The notes below the pieces were generated by a model. The model was not told the origin of the DNA and made no database searches. It was given only the letters and a program-made list of their open reading frames with translations. A DNA stretch of 64,000 nucleotides from Saprospirales bacterium GYS_P2D (lineage in GTDB: Bacteria; Bacteroidota; Bacteroidia; Chitinophagales; Saprospiraceae): the NCBI GenBank assembly GCA_009833045.1, contig WUUP01000001.1:1058100-1122099 (forward strand). The letters are read 5' to 3'. Position numbers and translations under genes: made by a program. The stretch's first letter is position 1, and each line of letters opens with the position of its first letter. Shown here in pieces: positions 9,584 to 19,226 of the stretch.

Positions 9584-10297
9584 TCAGCGTTTCAGAAGTT
9601 TATCATCGAGGTGATCCTTGACGAATTTCTCTTTGTATGAAGGCCCTACAGGTATCTCCTGACCTGCTATCATGATCGTATCATGTCCAAGGCTCTGCAT
9701 ATGATCGACATTGACTATATACGATTTACTTACTCTGGCAAAGATGCAATTGGGCAGCTGCCGCAAGATAGTAGCGAGATTAAGCGCCGTCACGTATCGT
9801 TTGATAGGAGTATGTATGACTACATAATCTTTCATCCCTTGTATGTATGTGATGTCTCCATATTTGAGCGGGATATACTGTCGATCTGCACGGATCACTA
9901 CGCTGTCTGTTTGAGTGGTTATATCCTCTACCTGTGTCGTCTGTACGCTCAGCTCTTTAGCTCTATTTACCGCTTTGATAAATCTGGAGAGCTGTATTGG
10001 CTTGAGTAAATAATCGACCACCTGCAAGTCAAATGCGTCAATAGCATATTGGGCATATGCCGTAGTGAAAATCACCTGCACATCGGGGCGGATCTCTCTT
10101 AGGTATTCTACACCATTGATCCCTGGCATCTCGATATCCAAAAAAAGCAGATCGACATCTTTGTTTTTACTGAGGTATTCTTGTGCCTTGATGGCGTTGG
10201 CATATTCACCCAGATAGATGAGCTCCGGCATTTGATCTGCCAGTATTTTGATGCCCTTTCGGGCTAATGGTTCATCATCGACTATTAGGTAGTTCAT
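9584..10297 (-). CDS. LytTR-family response regulator
   Basis: A two-component regulator of 237 residues. Its N-terminal receiver domain has the acidic pocket DD at residues 7-8, the phospho-acceptor Asp54 in LLFLDIEMPG, Thr78/Thr79 in FTTAYA and Lys99 in LLKP. The C-terminal LytTR DNA-binding domain (about 130-237) contains YIQGMKDYVVIHT and RVSKSYIVNVDHM. It should be phosphorylated by the kinase just upstream, whose reading frame overlaps it by 23 bp. Targets cannot be read from this window. The M43-like protease gene at 11505 is the nearest divergent neighbour and a possible target, which is inference only. Confidence 0.95.
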   Translation of the reverse strand: MNYLIVDDEPLARKGIKILADQMPELIYLGEYANAIKAQEYLSKNKDVDLLFLDIEMPGINGVEYLREIRPDVQVIFTTAYAQYAIDAFDLQVVDYLLKPIQLSRFIKAVNRAKELSVQTTQVEDITTQTDSVVIRADRQYIPLKYGDITYIQGMKDYVVIHTPIKRYVTALNLATILRQLPNCIFARVSKSYIVNVDHMQSLGHDTIMIAGQEIPVGPSYKEKFVKDHLDDKLLKR

Positions 10298-11312
10298 TCA
10301 GATCGAGAGTCAGTACGGCATTAAAAATACCGTCTTTCTCTGAGAGTGTCAGCTCATGATGATCGGGATAGAGTAATTCTAACCTTCTGCGAAGATTAGC
10401 CAGTCCTATACCGCCCTCTTCATGCTGCGCATCTCCTATGGTATTAGTACAGCTGAATTTTAAATTGCCTTCTGATTCTTGGCATAGGCTGATCGATATT
10501 TTTTCATCTACCTCATCTATACAGACTGAATGCTTGACAGCATTCTCGACAAGAGGCAAAAAAAGAAATGGGGCGATGGAGTAATCTGACATGCCTGAGG
10601 CGACCATGTCTATCTCCAATCGATCACGTCTGATCCTCTCCAGATCGAGATAATCTGATATTAGATCTATCTCCTTATGTATAGTAGACATAGGCTGTGC
10701 CTCGCTATCATAGAGCTGATATCGTAGAATATTAGATAGTTTATGAATAGAGGTAGATGCATCTTGGGGAGCTATCACTGTCTGCGTATTGATCGCATTG
10801 AGTACATTGAATAAGAAATGTGGATTAATCTGTTGTTTTAAAAATTTCAGTTCTGCTTCCTTGAGGTTTGACTGTAGTCGCTCTCTTTTTTCGATCTGAA
10901 AGACTCGATCCTTGAGTAGCTTGAGTGCTAAGGCTGTACCTACGACTGTACTCGTGGCGATGAATGAACTCAGATAATCCAGACGCTCCGCATAGTCTTC
11001 ATAGTACATATCCTCCACTAATAAATATATCGTGACATCTACCAGAATAAAGAATATCACAAAACCAATGTAGGTATATGGCCTATCTCGATCGAAAAAC
11101 AAAGGTGTCAGTACGTAAAGAATAAAATATACGATCAAAATATCCAATCCCATCTGAATGAAGAGCAATATGGGAAACTCTAACTCATAAGATGTCACTC
11201 CTCCTAAGATCAATAGCTCCTCCACGTATATGAAGAGCCAAAAGCACAAGTGCCTCACCCAGCGCCATCTCGGCTCATATATGATATCTCGGAGAGTTGT
11301 TTTCAAATTCAT
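10275..11312 (-). CDS. LytS-type sensor histidine kinase
   Basis: A membrane kinase of 345 residues. Four hydrophobic segments lie roughly at 20-40, 47-70, 80-100 and 115-132, followed by a short coiled coil. The His_kinase domain carries the phospho-accepting His165 in QQINPHFLFNVLNAIN. The ATPase domain includes PLVENAVKHS (N box) and GGIGLANLRRRLELLY. There is no separate periplasmic sensor domain, so sensing probably occurs within the membrane. The gene is immediately upstream of, and overlaps, the LytTR regulator gene. Confidence 0.94.
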   Translation of the reverse strand: MNLKTTLRDIIYEPRWRWVRHLCFWLFIYVEELLILGGVTSYELEFPILLFIQMGLDILIVYFILYVLTPLFFDRDRPYTYIGFVIFFILVDVTIYLLVEDMYYEDYAERLDYLSSFIATSTVVGTALALKLLKDRVFQIEKRERLQSNLKEAELKFLKQQINPHFLFNVLNAINTQTVIAPQDASTSIHKLSNILRYQLYDSEAQPMSTIHKEIDLISDYLDLERIRRDRLEIDMVASGMSDYSIAPFLFLPLVENAVKHSVCIDEVDEKISISLCQESEGNLKFSCTNTIGDAQHEEGGIGLANLRRRLELLYPDHHELTLSEKDGIFNAVLTLDLNELPNSR

Positions 11313-11504
11313 CAGTGATATTATGTATCACAAGGTATAGGATAGTCTAGCTATCGCCATGAGCCAAGTATAAATAAAACCAGCCTACGTATAAAAGTCA
11401 CCCTACACATCTATAAACCACCATAATCCGTCACTTCAGATGACTTTATTTAGCTATCAAAATCACTTGGTTCTTCTTCATTATTATTTAAAAAATCAAC
11501 AGAT

Positions 11505-13235
11505 ATGATTAAGTCAGCATTGTTAGTTTTCATTTCATTGATCTTATTTAGCCTTTTTTATTCATGTAGCGATGACCTCTATATGGGCGATGAGCCAGAG
11601 ATCGTCTATGGCACAGATATACATGATAAAAGGAGGTGTGGTAGTACAGAGCATATGCACGAGCTTCTCCAAGATCCCAACTATAAGCTCCAGTACGATC
11701 AGCGCCTCCAGTCATTTGATAAATATCATGCCACACATCTGGAGAAAGCTAACTGTAATAGTCCCAAAACGATCCCTGTGGCGGTACATTTTCAAAATGT
11801 GGGCAATGTCAATCGATCATGTATCATCGATCTGGTCAATCGGCAGATAGATGCACTCAATGCTGATTTCTCTGGTCAGAATAGTGATATCAATAAATGG
11901 ACGAACAACGCATCGAACAGTTTTCCGGGTATTACAAATGGTCAGGCATGCCTACAATTTGTCTTAGCCAATAGCAATCATCCAGGAGGATATGGTCTCT
12001 CTGAAGGCGAACCAGCCATCACGATCAATCAAACGAATGGTGACCAAGTAAATAATTGGTCAGGGTATCTTAACATCTATGTACAGCGTAATACGGGAGT
12101 CTTAGGTTATGCACCTCTCGGGGGCAATGGCAGCGGCGATGGTGTAGTCATCGATGCAGAAGCCTTTGGTGTCGGAGCAGGATGTGGTACTGTCAGCCCA
12201 TCGGCACCCTATGATCTCGGCAGGACGCTTACTCACGAAGTGGGGCATTACTTCCTACTGGATCATATCTGGGGAAATGGATGCATTGTCGATGATCAAG
12301 TAGCAGACACTCCTGACCAGAGCAGTGACTATAGTGGATGTCCAGCTCTCAGTAGCTCCAGCTGTGGTAGTAAAGACCTGCACATGAATTATATGGACTA
12401 CACGAATGATGAGTGTATGTACATGTTCACGCATGGACAGTCTACTCGCATGGAAAACTATATCAACTCGAATCTTTCTAACTTACTCAGCAATGCAGCA
12501 AATGTCATAAGCGGTGGCGGTAATGACAATGGTGGACAAGACGAAGAAGAGGAGCAAGAGGAAGAAACACCAATCAGCTGTAGCAGTCCTACTCAGAGCA
12601 CAGTACAGATCCTCTCCAATACTAAAGTCAAAATCGACTGGGAGGATATCTCAGATGTACAGGTCTATCGCATCAGATATAGAAAAGTCGGCACGTCTCG
12701 ATGGACCGCTAAAAATATCTCGGCATCACAGATCACATTGTCAGGTCTGAGTGCTGGTAGCACCTATGAGTATCAACTCCGAGTACGATGCCTGACAGAT
12801 GGGTGGAAGCCATTCTCTGCTAAAAAGCGATTCAGCCTCGAGACTGACAACAGTAATAATTCATATACCCTGCGCCTCATACTGGATGATTATGGATCGG
12901 AGACTACATGGTATGTATTAGACCAGAGCTATAATGAGATCTACCAAGGAGGCCCCTATCAAGATGGTAAAAGTGGTCAGGTGATCACCAAGACCATAAA
13001 TCTCACATCCGGGTGCTATGAGCTCGAGCTCCAAGATGCCTATGGTGATGGTATATGCTGCGACTATGGCAATGGCAAAGCAGAAATACTGAATCGTGAT
13101 AATCAGGTCATTGCATCTCTGGATGGTCGTTTCGGGACATTTGATTACATAGGGTTTTGTGTGGATGGTGATGGACTACGGATCACATCGAGAAATAGAG
13201 ATGCTAAACGAGTCAATCGAGGATCTAAGAAATAG
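11505..13235 (+). CDS. Secreted M43-like (pappalysin) metalloprotease with Fn3 domain
   Basis: A 576-residue probable lipoprotein. The hydrophobic leader ends FSLFYSCSDD, with Cys near residue 21 in a lipobox-like context. The catalytic zinc site is HEVGHYFLLDH (His244, Glu245, His248, His254), an HExxHxxxxxH metzincin motif. The Met-turn region NYMDYTNDECMYMFTHGQ is typical of peptidase family M43. An acidic linker (EEEEQEEE) leads to one fibronectin type III domain (about 365-440). A C-terminal Cys-rich module containing LQDAYGDGICCDYGNG recurs in Bacteroidota secreted proteases. No sorting domain is seen, so the protein is probably lipid-anchored. Confidence 0.9.
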   Translation: MIKSALLVFISLILFSLFYSCSDDLYMGDEPEIVYGTDIHDKRRCGSTEHMHELLQDPNYKLQYDQRLQSFDKYHATHLEKANCNSPKTIPVAVHFQNVGNVNRSCIIDLVNRQIDALNADFSGQNSDINKWTNNASNSFPGITNGQACLQFVLANSNHPGGYGLSEGEPAITINQTNGDQVNNWSGYLNIYVQRNTGVLGYAPLGGNGSGDGVVIDAEAFGVGAGCGTVSPSAPYDLGRTLTHEVGHYFLLDHIWGNGCIVDDQVADTPDQSSDYSGCPALSSSSCGSKDLHMNYMDYTNDECMYMFTHGQSTRMENYINSNLSNLLSNAANVISGGGNDNGGQDEEEEQEEETPISCSSPTQSTVQILSNTKVKIDWEDISDVQVYRIRYRKVGTSRWTAKNISASQITLSGLSAGSTYEYQLRVRCLTDGWKPFSAKKRFSLETDNSNNSYTLRLILDDYGSETTWYVLDQSYNEIYQGGPYQDGKSGQVITKTINLTSGCYELELQDAYGDGICCDYGNGKAEILNRDNQVIASLDGRFGTFDYIGFCVDGDGLRITSRNRDAKRVNRGSKK

Positions 13236-13255
13236 GTAATATCGAGATAAAGTAA

Positions 13256-13280
13256 GCTGGCAGCTAATTCTGCTGTCAGC
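13256..13280. terminator. Shared hairpin between convergent genes
   Basis: GCTGGCAG (13256-13263) pairs with CTGTCAGC (13273-13280) with one G-U pair and a 9-nt loop. T-rich sequence CTATTTTATTTT follows on the plus side. It lies between the stop codons of the protease and TPR genes and could terminate both. Confidence 0.6.
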
Positions 13281-14771
13281 CTATTTTATTTTATCCAGCC
13301 AGCTCTTTGCCTTTTGATGAAGGCCTCGGCGATGTTCTGAGGGATCTATATCAAGACATTTTTCAAATGATCGTATAGCTTTGTCTTTCTCTCCAAGATG
13401 ATGATATATCACACCTGACTGAAGCGCCGCATTACAAGCAAAATAGTGTTCGTCATCGATACCTATAGCTATAGTCTTAGCGAAGTAGGATAGCGCAAGC
13501 TCCGCATGTGACCGTCCTTGGGCCACACGAGCAGATCGATACCAGTATTCCAGCGTCTCGTCTGCAGATAGCTCACTGAGATTTATCTTACTCAGCTGAT
13601 CCTGAGCCTCATCATACCAGCCTCTATCGCTAAGCAGCCGGATCCTGAGAAGCTCTTTATTGGGTAGCACTCCACTCTTTGCCTCTTGATGAGCTTGTTG
13701 ATCCTCTCCGAGTTCTGTACGACCGACATCGAGGGATCGAGACATCCATGATCGATAGGCCTTATCATCATCATTTAGTAGAAGATGATACCAAGCTATC
13801 TTTTGATGATTCTCCTTGATATAATGTTGGCCTTGATATTCTTGATGAAATCTCATCAGATGCTCCAGCGCTCGCTCATTGCCTTCTTGAAGTAGCAGGG
13901 TTCCGTAGAGATGCTCTAAGTACAAGAATGGCTGCTGCATCTCTCGACTGAGCGCCTTTTCTATACTTCTTTTCCCGAGATCCTTTTGATCTGTCTGTAG
14001 TAACATCGACCCTCTGAGAAAATCAACCAAAGGGCTACTATACTCCACCCATCTGTCCTCTCTGAGTATTAGCGCCGCCTGTGCAGGTTCTTTAGCTACG
14101 TGCTGAGTGAGCAGCGCATAGATAGCTGCTATCTCAAGCCCGAAGAAATCATCTCCATCCACATATAGCGCCTCGATCTCAGTCAGCCCTTGCTCTTGAT
14201 CTCCCTCTAATGCCGTGAATAACAATACCAAGCTCTTTTGTACACCCTGTAGAGAGCCGATCAAAGAGTGGATAATGGACATGCTTTTTGCATTGAGAGC
14301 AAAGTCAGGATATTCTTTACGATTTTTCTTGAGGAGTTTATAGGCACGATTGATGTCCCATCCGGCACGGATATGCTCTCCAAATTTTGCTCTGGCTAAT
14401 GCGTACTGTAGTGTCATCTCGGCCTGAGCAAATCGCATATACGGAGAGTCATCCGCTAATACTGCATCCGACATGAGAGACATTCTGCGATCATGTCGCT
14501 CTCTATACTTCTCTAATTCCTCCTCTTCTTCACCAATGAAGACCTTAAAAAAATCAATATAGCTCTCGATATGAAGTACAGCAAGATTGTCCGGATCAGA
14601 TAGCAGTAGCGAATCAATAACTGACTGAGCATCATCCGTCTTGAGACGGAGACTAAGAGTATATGCACTGAGTAGACTTTGATCGTAATCAAAATGGTAA
14701 TTGGGATGGCCACTTAAATAGCCACTCAGCAACATACACCAAAGTGTCAGTATACTACTCGTGTTCCTCAT
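13281..14771 (-). CDS. Secreted or periplasmic TPR-repeat protein
   Basis: A 496-residue helical protein with an N-terminal signal-like segment (MRNTSSILTLWCMLLSGYLS). Several degenerate tetratricopeptide helices are visible. The clearest is at the C-terminus (about 445-485), where AALQSGVIYHHLGEKDKAI is followed by SFEKCLDIDPSE. The layout, with helical pairs and counts per load, resembles tetratricopeptide proteins of Bacteroidota with unknown partners. It is the last gene of the minus-strand run, 48 bp after the CdsZ-like gene. No enzymatic motif is visible and no function is assigned beyond a scaffold-like role. Confidence 0.8.
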   Translation of the reverse strand: MRNTSSILTLWCMLLSGYLSGHPNYHFDYDQSLLSAYTLSLRLKTDDAQSVIDSLLLSDPDNLAVLHIESYIDFFKVFIGEEEEELEKYRERHDRRMSLMSDAVLADDSPYMRFAQAEMTLQYALARAKFGEHIRAGWDINRAYKLLKKNRKEYPDFALNAKSMSIIHSLIGSLQGVQKSLVLLFTALEGDQEQGLTEIEALYVDGDDFFGLEIAAIYALLTQHVAKEPAQAALILREDRWVEYSSPLVDFLRGSMLLQTDQKDLGKRSIEKALSREMQQPFLYLEHLYGTLLLQEGNERALEHLMRFHQEYQGQHYIKENHQKIAWYHLLLNDDDKAYRSWMSRSLDVGRTELGEDQQAHQEAKSGVLPNKELLRIRLLSDRGWYDEAQDQLSKINLSELSADETLEYWYRSARVAQGRSHAELALSYFAKTIAIGIDDEHYFACNAALQSGVIYHHLGEKDKAIRSFEKCLDIDPSEHRRGLHQKAKSWLDKIK

Positions 14772-14819
14772 ATTGAGGGACTAAAGTAGTACAGCTTTTT
14801 CAATCTTAAAATGGATAAG

Positions 14820-15593
14820 CTATGCAGTGGCAGTCTCTCCGTACTGCTCTCTGAGCTTGTCAGCGATATCATCATCGACTAATACTCTACCACAGTGCTC
14901 ACAGGCGATGATCTTCTTGTGCTGTCCGATCTCGATCTGTAGCTGGGGCGGTATCCTGTTAAAACATCCACCACACGACTCTCTCTCTACAGTCACTACT
15001 GCGAGACCATTACGATATCTCGATCTTACTCGATTATATGCTTTTAGTAGCCTTGACTCGATACCTTCTTTAGCTTTATCAGACTCTTCTTTGAGTGACT
15101 TTTCTTCCGCTTCCGTTTTTTGGAGGATTTTTTCGAGCTCTACTTTTTTCTCTTTGAGATTCTCATTTTTAGTAGCGAGTCTCTCCTGTGCGTCAGTGAG
15201 TGTAGCCGTTTTTAGCTCTTTTGCTTTATTGGCGTCTCTGATTTTCTTTTCAGAGAGTTGTATTTCGAGTTTTTGGAGCTCGATTTCTTTAGTGAGTGCT
15301 TCATACTCACGATTATTTTTCACATCATCCAGCTGCTTTTCGTATCTCTCGATGAGCGCTGTAGATTCTTTGATATTGGCATTATGAGAGCTGATGTCTT
15401 GATCGATATCAGACATGTTGTCCTCGAGTCTTTTGATACGCTTCTCCAGACCTGCTATCTCATCCTCGAGATCACTCACTTCGATAGGGAGTTCACCTTT
15501 GAGGATTTGTATCTGATCAATCTTAGAGTCTATGAGCTGTACAGTGAAAAGTTCTTTCAGTTTTTGAGCAACACCTTGAGTACTCTTAGCCAT
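14820..15593 (-). CDS. CdsZ-like coiled-coil protein with C4 zinc ribbon
   Basis: A cytoplasmic protein of 257 residues starting at the ATG at 15593; a longer frame would need an upstream TTG. Residues of about 25-185 are almost entirely heptad coiled coil rich in Glu and Lys. The C-terminus holds a four-cysteine zinc ribbon, CGGCFNRIPPQ and CEHCGRVL, about 20 residues apart. This matches the C4-type zinc-ribbon family (DUF164/CdsZ) typically encoded beside Nif3-family genes, as it is here: the Nif3-family gene is 74 bp upstream. The molecular role is not established, and nucleic-acid or chaperone-like binding is only suggested. Confidence 0.9.
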   Translation of the reverse strand: MAKSTQGVAQKLKELFTVQLIDSKIDQIQILKGELPIEVSDLEDEIAGLEKRIKRLEDNMSDIDQDISSHNANIKESTALIERYEKQLDDVKNNREYEALTKEIELQKLEIQLSEKKIRDANKAKELKTATLTDAQERLATKNENLKEKKVELEKILQKTEAEEKSLKEESDKAKEGIESRLLKAYNRVRSRYRNGLAVVTVERESCGGCFNRIPPQLQIEIGQHKKIIACEHCGRVLVDDDIADKLREQYGETATA

Positions 15594-15667
15594 AATCTTT
15601 ACCAATTAAAAAAATCAGACCATTATACTCATCTTGCTGGATGTATAGGACTGATTCTCTTTTATTA

Positions 15668-16468
15668 TTAACAATAATTTACCGGGTTCGTCACCACTTT
15701 CGTGGAATGGGCCGCAAATTTAGGAAATTTCTGTGTAAGAAGCTCAAATAATAATTCTATGGTGCTGTACTCACTCTCATAATGTCCTATATCTGCTATA
15801 AGGATCTGCCCATTAGCATCAAAATACTCATGATACTTAAAGTCTGCAGATATATAGACATCCGCTCCCTGTCGTATCGCATCTGATAGCAAGAAGCTGC
15901 CCGATCCACCGCAGATAGCTATTTTCTTAGCCTGAGCACCCAATAGGGCCGTATGCTTTATGACCTGTAGATGGAGTGAGTGCTTCAGATGATCGAGCAG
16001 CACCTGCTCATCCATCGGTGTATGTAGATCGCCTATCACCCCAGCACCGAGTGTGTACTCTGTCTCCATGCGATCCAGCGGACTTGGTCGGAGGATATCG
16101 ATGTTCTCAAGACCTATTTTACTGGCTATCTTCTCATTGACACCGCAGCGGAGTACATTATCCAGATTAGTATGGATGGCATAGATGGCGATATCATTTT
16201 TGATAGCCTTGATGATGGTCTGATCTACATAGTAGTTGGGTCTGAATTGTTTGATACCCTTAAATACTATTGGGTGATGAGAGATCACCATATTCACTCC
16301 CAGAGATATCGCTTCATCAATGATATCAGGAGTGCAGTCCAGTGAGATCAATGCACCATTGACATCCATATTGGGATCTCCGTATATGAGACCCGCATTG
16401 TCATATTTTTCTTGAAATCTCAGGGGTGCTATATCCTCCAAGTAGGTGGTTACTTCTTTTACTTTCAT
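15668..16468 (-). CDS. Nif3-like dinuclear metal-centre protein
   Basis: A Nif3/YbgI family protein (GTP cyclohydrolase 1 type 2-like) of 266 residues. The metal-binding motifs are SHHPIVF (about 63-69), HTNLDN near 100, and the C-terminal ADIGHYESE near 226, which supply the His, Asp and Glu ligands of the two-metal site. Many Bacteroidota homologues are about 365 residues because of an inserted PII/CutA-like domain; this one is short and appears to lack it. The biochemical role of the family is not settled. It overlaps the rfaE2-like gene by 4 bp (ATGA), so the two are translationally coupled. Confidence 0.92.
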   Translation of the reverse strand: MKVKEVTTYLEDIAPLRFQEKYDNAGLIYGDPNMDVNGALISLDCTPDIIDEAISLGVNMVISHHPIVFKGIKQFRPNYYVDQTIIKAIKNDIAIYAIHTNLDNVLRCGVNEKIASKIGLENIDILRPSPLDRMETEYTLGAGVIGDLHTPMDEQVLLDHLKHSLHLQVIKHTALLGAQAKKIAICGGSGSFLLSDAIRQGADVYISADFKYHEYFDANGQILIADIGHYESEYSTIELLFELLTQKFPKFAAHSTKVVTNPVNYC

Positions 16469-16920
16469 TTTCGATTCTTGATTTCTTGAGTCGTAGAATA
16501 TCCCTCCAGCAAAGGTAGTGTAATGATCTGACCTCCATATGATGATACATACTGGGCTTCTGCCAAAGTCGCAATATCGTAGTCCGCCCCTTTCGCATAG
16601 ACATCCGGCTGGATCAGCTTTAGTTCTTCTATTGGCGTCAAGCCCTCAAATATAATTACTGCATTTACCTCAGCTATCTCGGCCAGTATCTGAGCCCTCT
16701 CATTTTGACTCTGGATCGGCCGCTCTACTCCTTTGAGCTGGCGGACTGAGCTATCACTATTGAGTCCGACGATCAGATAGTCTCCTAATGCTGCCGCTGA
16801 ATTGACACTATACTTGTGACCTTCATGTAATAGATCGAAGCAGCCATTAGTCCATACTATTTTTTTGTCCTTAGGTCGATCGGGCAAGAATGATGTTACA
16901 TTATCATAGATCTTGGACAT
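16465..16920 (-). CDS. rfaE2: Heptose-1-phosphate adenylyltransferase (RfaE domain II)
   Basis: A cytidylyltransferase-fold enzyme of 151 residues that would make ADP-heptose from ATP and D-glycero-beta-D-manno-heptose 1-phosphate for LPS core. The nucleotide-binding signature is TNGCFDLLHEGH (HxGH form, near residues 25-36). Also visible are IVGLNSDSSVRQLKG and, near the end, the YSTTQEIKNR segment that matches the usual GxSTT-type motif. It lacks the kinase domain found in fused HldE proteins, as is normal for stand-alone RfaE2. A relative such as glycerol-3-phosphate cytidylyltransferase is less likely. It starts 9 bp after the flippase-like gene. Confidence 0.9.
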   Translation of the reverse strand: MSKIYDNVTSFLPDRPKDKKIVWTNGCFDLLHEGHKYSVNSAAALGDYLIVGLNSDSSVRQLKGVERPIQSQNERAQILAEIAEVNAVIIFEGLTPIEELKLIQPDVYAKGADYDIATLAEAQYVSSYGGQIITLPLLEGYSTTQEIKNRK

Positions 16921-16929
16921 GGGTACACT

Positions 16930-17961
16930 TTACTTATTCACTATCGGCAGCAGGACCAGACTTAATAATCCAAAGAAGACATTACAAAACAAATTAATCG
17001 TAAAGTAGGAAATCATCGCCATAGAAAATCCATTGATCTCATCAACACCTAATATCTGGAGCGCCTCTACCAACATGGCATGATAGCTCCCCATGCCTCC
17101 CGGGGATGGAAAAACCATACCCAACGCTCCAAAGTCAAAAGCCAAAATACTATCCACAAAGGATAAATGAGCTGTCGGCTCAAAAGCTAAAAATGCAAAC
17201 CAATGCATCAAAACATATATCACCCAGATACCTAACGAGTAGACTATGAATAGTGGTAGATTGCTCACTGACTTCAGCGAAAGCAACCCTTCTACGAATC
17301 CAGTCATCAAGCCTTTTATTTTTAATAATAATGGATGCTGTGAATCACTCGATATCAGCCTGCGATACATCCATATACCTGCGATAAGACCTATGACACC
17401 TACGACAATTAGGATGATTATCATATTAATAGTGATGAACGAGTTCTCTGTGATGTAGCGGACCATCGTCTCACTATGCAAGGCTAATCCGAGCAATATC
17501 AAAAGCCCTAAACATAGCACATCAACTAATCGACCTAAGACCAATGTGCCAAACGCCTTCTCATAAGGAATCTTCTCATATCTCGAGAATAAACCCACTC
17601 GTAGAAACTCACCCATTCGGGGCAATCCAAGGTTGGCAAAATAGCCCACCATAATCGATAGAAATGAATTTTTGAGTGTCGGGTCATAACCTAATGGTCG
17701 CAGTAGCATATTCCATCGAATGGCTCTGACGACGCAGCTGATCATGTAGATCACACAGACACTGATGATCCAAAATAAATCCGTACTGCGATAGTCGGAT
17801 ATGAGCTTATCATACAGACTACAGTCGGCTGGGGCTATACCCTTGATCACACACTCTTCATCATAGGCAGCACCAAGACTCTGCCACATGAAGTATAGTA
17901 TACCCAGACCTATCGCCGTGAAGACGACGAACTGAATGACTGACTTTAGATTTATTTTCAC
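16930..17961 (-). CDS. Flippase-like / LPG-synthase transmembrane family protein
   Basis: An integral membrane protein of 343 residues with about eight hydrophobic segments. It belongs to the UPF0104/lysylphosphatidylglycerol synthase TM family. Family-typical stretches are MVGYFANLGLPRMGEFLRV near residue 105 and FPSPGGMGSYHAMLVEAL near 285. It lacks the soluble aminoacyltransferase domain of MprF, so lipid lysinylation is not implied; a lipid flippase role is the usual inference. It is placed between panD and rfaE2 with gaps of 15 and 9 bp. Confidence 0.88.
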   Translation of the reverse strand: MKINLKSVIQFVVFTAIGLGILYFMWQSLGAAYDEECVIKGIAPADCSLYDKLISDYRSTDLFWIISVCVIYMISCVVRAIRWNMLLRPLGYDPTLKNSFLSIMVGYFANLGLPRMGEFLRVGLFSRYEKIPYEKAFGTLVLGRLVDVLCLGLLILLGLALHSETMVRYITENSFITINMIIILIVVGVIGLIAGIWMYRRLISSDSQHPLLLKIKGLMTGFVEGLLSLKSVSNLPLFIVYSLGIWVIYVLMHWFAFLAFEPTAHLSFVDSILAFDFGALGMVFPSPGGMGSYHAMLVEALQILGVDEINGFSMAMISYFTINLFCNVFFGLLSLVLLPIVNK

Positions 17962-17976
17962 GCCGTGAAAATAAGC

Positions 17977-18321
17977 CTATATCGCATTATTATCGTCTGG
18001 AAAGACATTAATCGAGCTGAAAGTAGGGTGCTCCTCGGGCGTGATATAGGCATAGGAGATGATGATCACTTTATCCCCCTCTCCATTGAGTCGAGCAGCC
18101 GCCCCATTGATACTGATGATGCCAGAGCCTCTTTCTCCTTTGATCACATAGGTCTCGAGTCTATTGCCATTGTTGATATTTAGCACTTGTACTCTCTCGC
18201 CTTCGTAGATATTAGCCGCCTCCATGAGGTTTTCGTCGATAGCGATGCTACCCATGTAGTTGAGGTTCGCTTCTGTGACAGTGGCTCTGTGTATTTTAGA
18301 TTTTTTTACCTGTATAAACAT
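17977..18321 (-). CDS. panD: Aspartate 1-decarboxylase (pyruvoyl-dependent)
   Basis: Converts L-aspartate to beta-alanine for pantothenate synthesis. The 114-residue proenzyme has its self-cleavage site at Gly24-Ser25 (NYMGSIAID); Ser25 becomes the pyruvoyl cofactor. Lys9 and the downstream GAAARL segment, near residue 73, belong to the active site. Length is slightly below the common 116-130. It lies 44 bp downstream of panC, so both beta-alanine supply and its condensation with pantoate are encoded together. Confidence 0.96.
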   Translation of the reverse strand: MFIQVKKSKIHRATVTEANLNYMGSIAIDENLMEAANIYEGERVQVLNINNGNRLETYVIKGERGSGIISINGAAARLNGEGDKVIIISYAYITPEEHPTFSSINVFPDDNNAI

Positions 18322-18365
18322 GTTAGTAGTTAATCATTGCAGACATAGCGGCCGCAAAAGTAAGT

Positions 18366-19226
18366 TTATTCGTCGATAGATTTCAATATCATATTGTCAA
18401 TCAATCTGATATCGCCCGCCCATACCGCTGTACAGGCTACTACTTCTGATACTCCTGCTATACTATCGATAGGCTCCAGTGTGTGACCATCGATGATCGT
18501 GAAATACTCTGGCCGAAACCCTGGAAAATCTAATAACTGCATAGCAATCATCTCAATCTCATCAACGCTTTTGACTTCGATCCAGTTCTTTGCTTTCGTT
18601 AAGACTTTGTGAAGAATCGGTGCCTCTGAACGGTGATAGACTGTCAGTCGACGATTGCGAGAGCTCATGGCTAATCCATCTTCCTCTCGCTTGATCGGAC
18701 AGACGACCAGCTCTACAGGGATATCAAAGTAGTCGATCATGTATCTGATGATCGTAAACTGCTGAAAATCCTTCTGACCCATATATAGCCGATCACACTG
18801 GGCTATCTCCAGTAGACGCTTGACCACCTGTACTACACCCGCAAAATGTCCAGGTCTGTGCTCACCTTCCATTCTCTTATCCAGTCCTTGTAGGTCTATC
18901 TCTACTTCCCACTTTTCTTCACCTCCGGGATAGATATCTCCTATCGTCGGGGCGAATACGATATCACATCCATGATCCTCGAGACCTCGACAGTCATCCT
19001 CCAGTGTGCGTGGATACTTATTAAGATCCTCCGCATTATTAAATTGGGTCGGATTGACAAAGATGCTACACATAGACACATCATTAGCCGCTACTGAGCG
19101 CTGGATGAGTGAAAAGTGACCCTCATGTAAGGCGCCCATCGTAGGAGTAAATCCGATCGTCTTGCCTTCCTTCTTTATATCATTGATGAGAGCTGTGAGC
19201 TCTGCGGTACTGTGTATTACTTTCAT
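18366..19226 (-). CDS. panC: Pantoate--beta-alanine ligase
   Basis: ATP-dependent condensation of pantoate with beta-alanine to pantothenate. The start at 19226 (MKVIHSTAEL) is preferred. It makes an ATGA overlap with the upstream stop codon and gives 286 residues, the usual family length; an ATG seven codons earlier also exists. The HxGH motif is HEGH at residues 34-37 in TPTMGALHEGH. Other family marks are FVNPTQFN, the GHFAGVVQVVKRLL stretch, MGQKDFQQ and the KMSKS-like loop LAMSSRN. The next gene is panD, and no panB is present in the window. Confidence 0.97.
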   Translation of the reverse strand: MKVIHSTAELTALINDIKKEGKTIGFTPTMGALHEGHFSLIQRSVAANDVSMCSIFVNPTQFNNAEDLNKYPRTLEDDCRGLEDHGCDIVFAPTIGDIYPGGEEKWEVEIDLQGLDKRMEGEHRPGHFAGVVQVVKRLLEIAQCDRLYMGQKDFQQFTIIRYMIDYFDIPVELVVCPIKREEDGLAMSSRNRRLTVYHRSEAPILHKVLTKAKNWIEVKSVDEIEMIAMQLLDFPGFRPEYFTIIDGHTLEPIDSIAGVSEVVACTAVWAGDIRLIDNMILKSIDE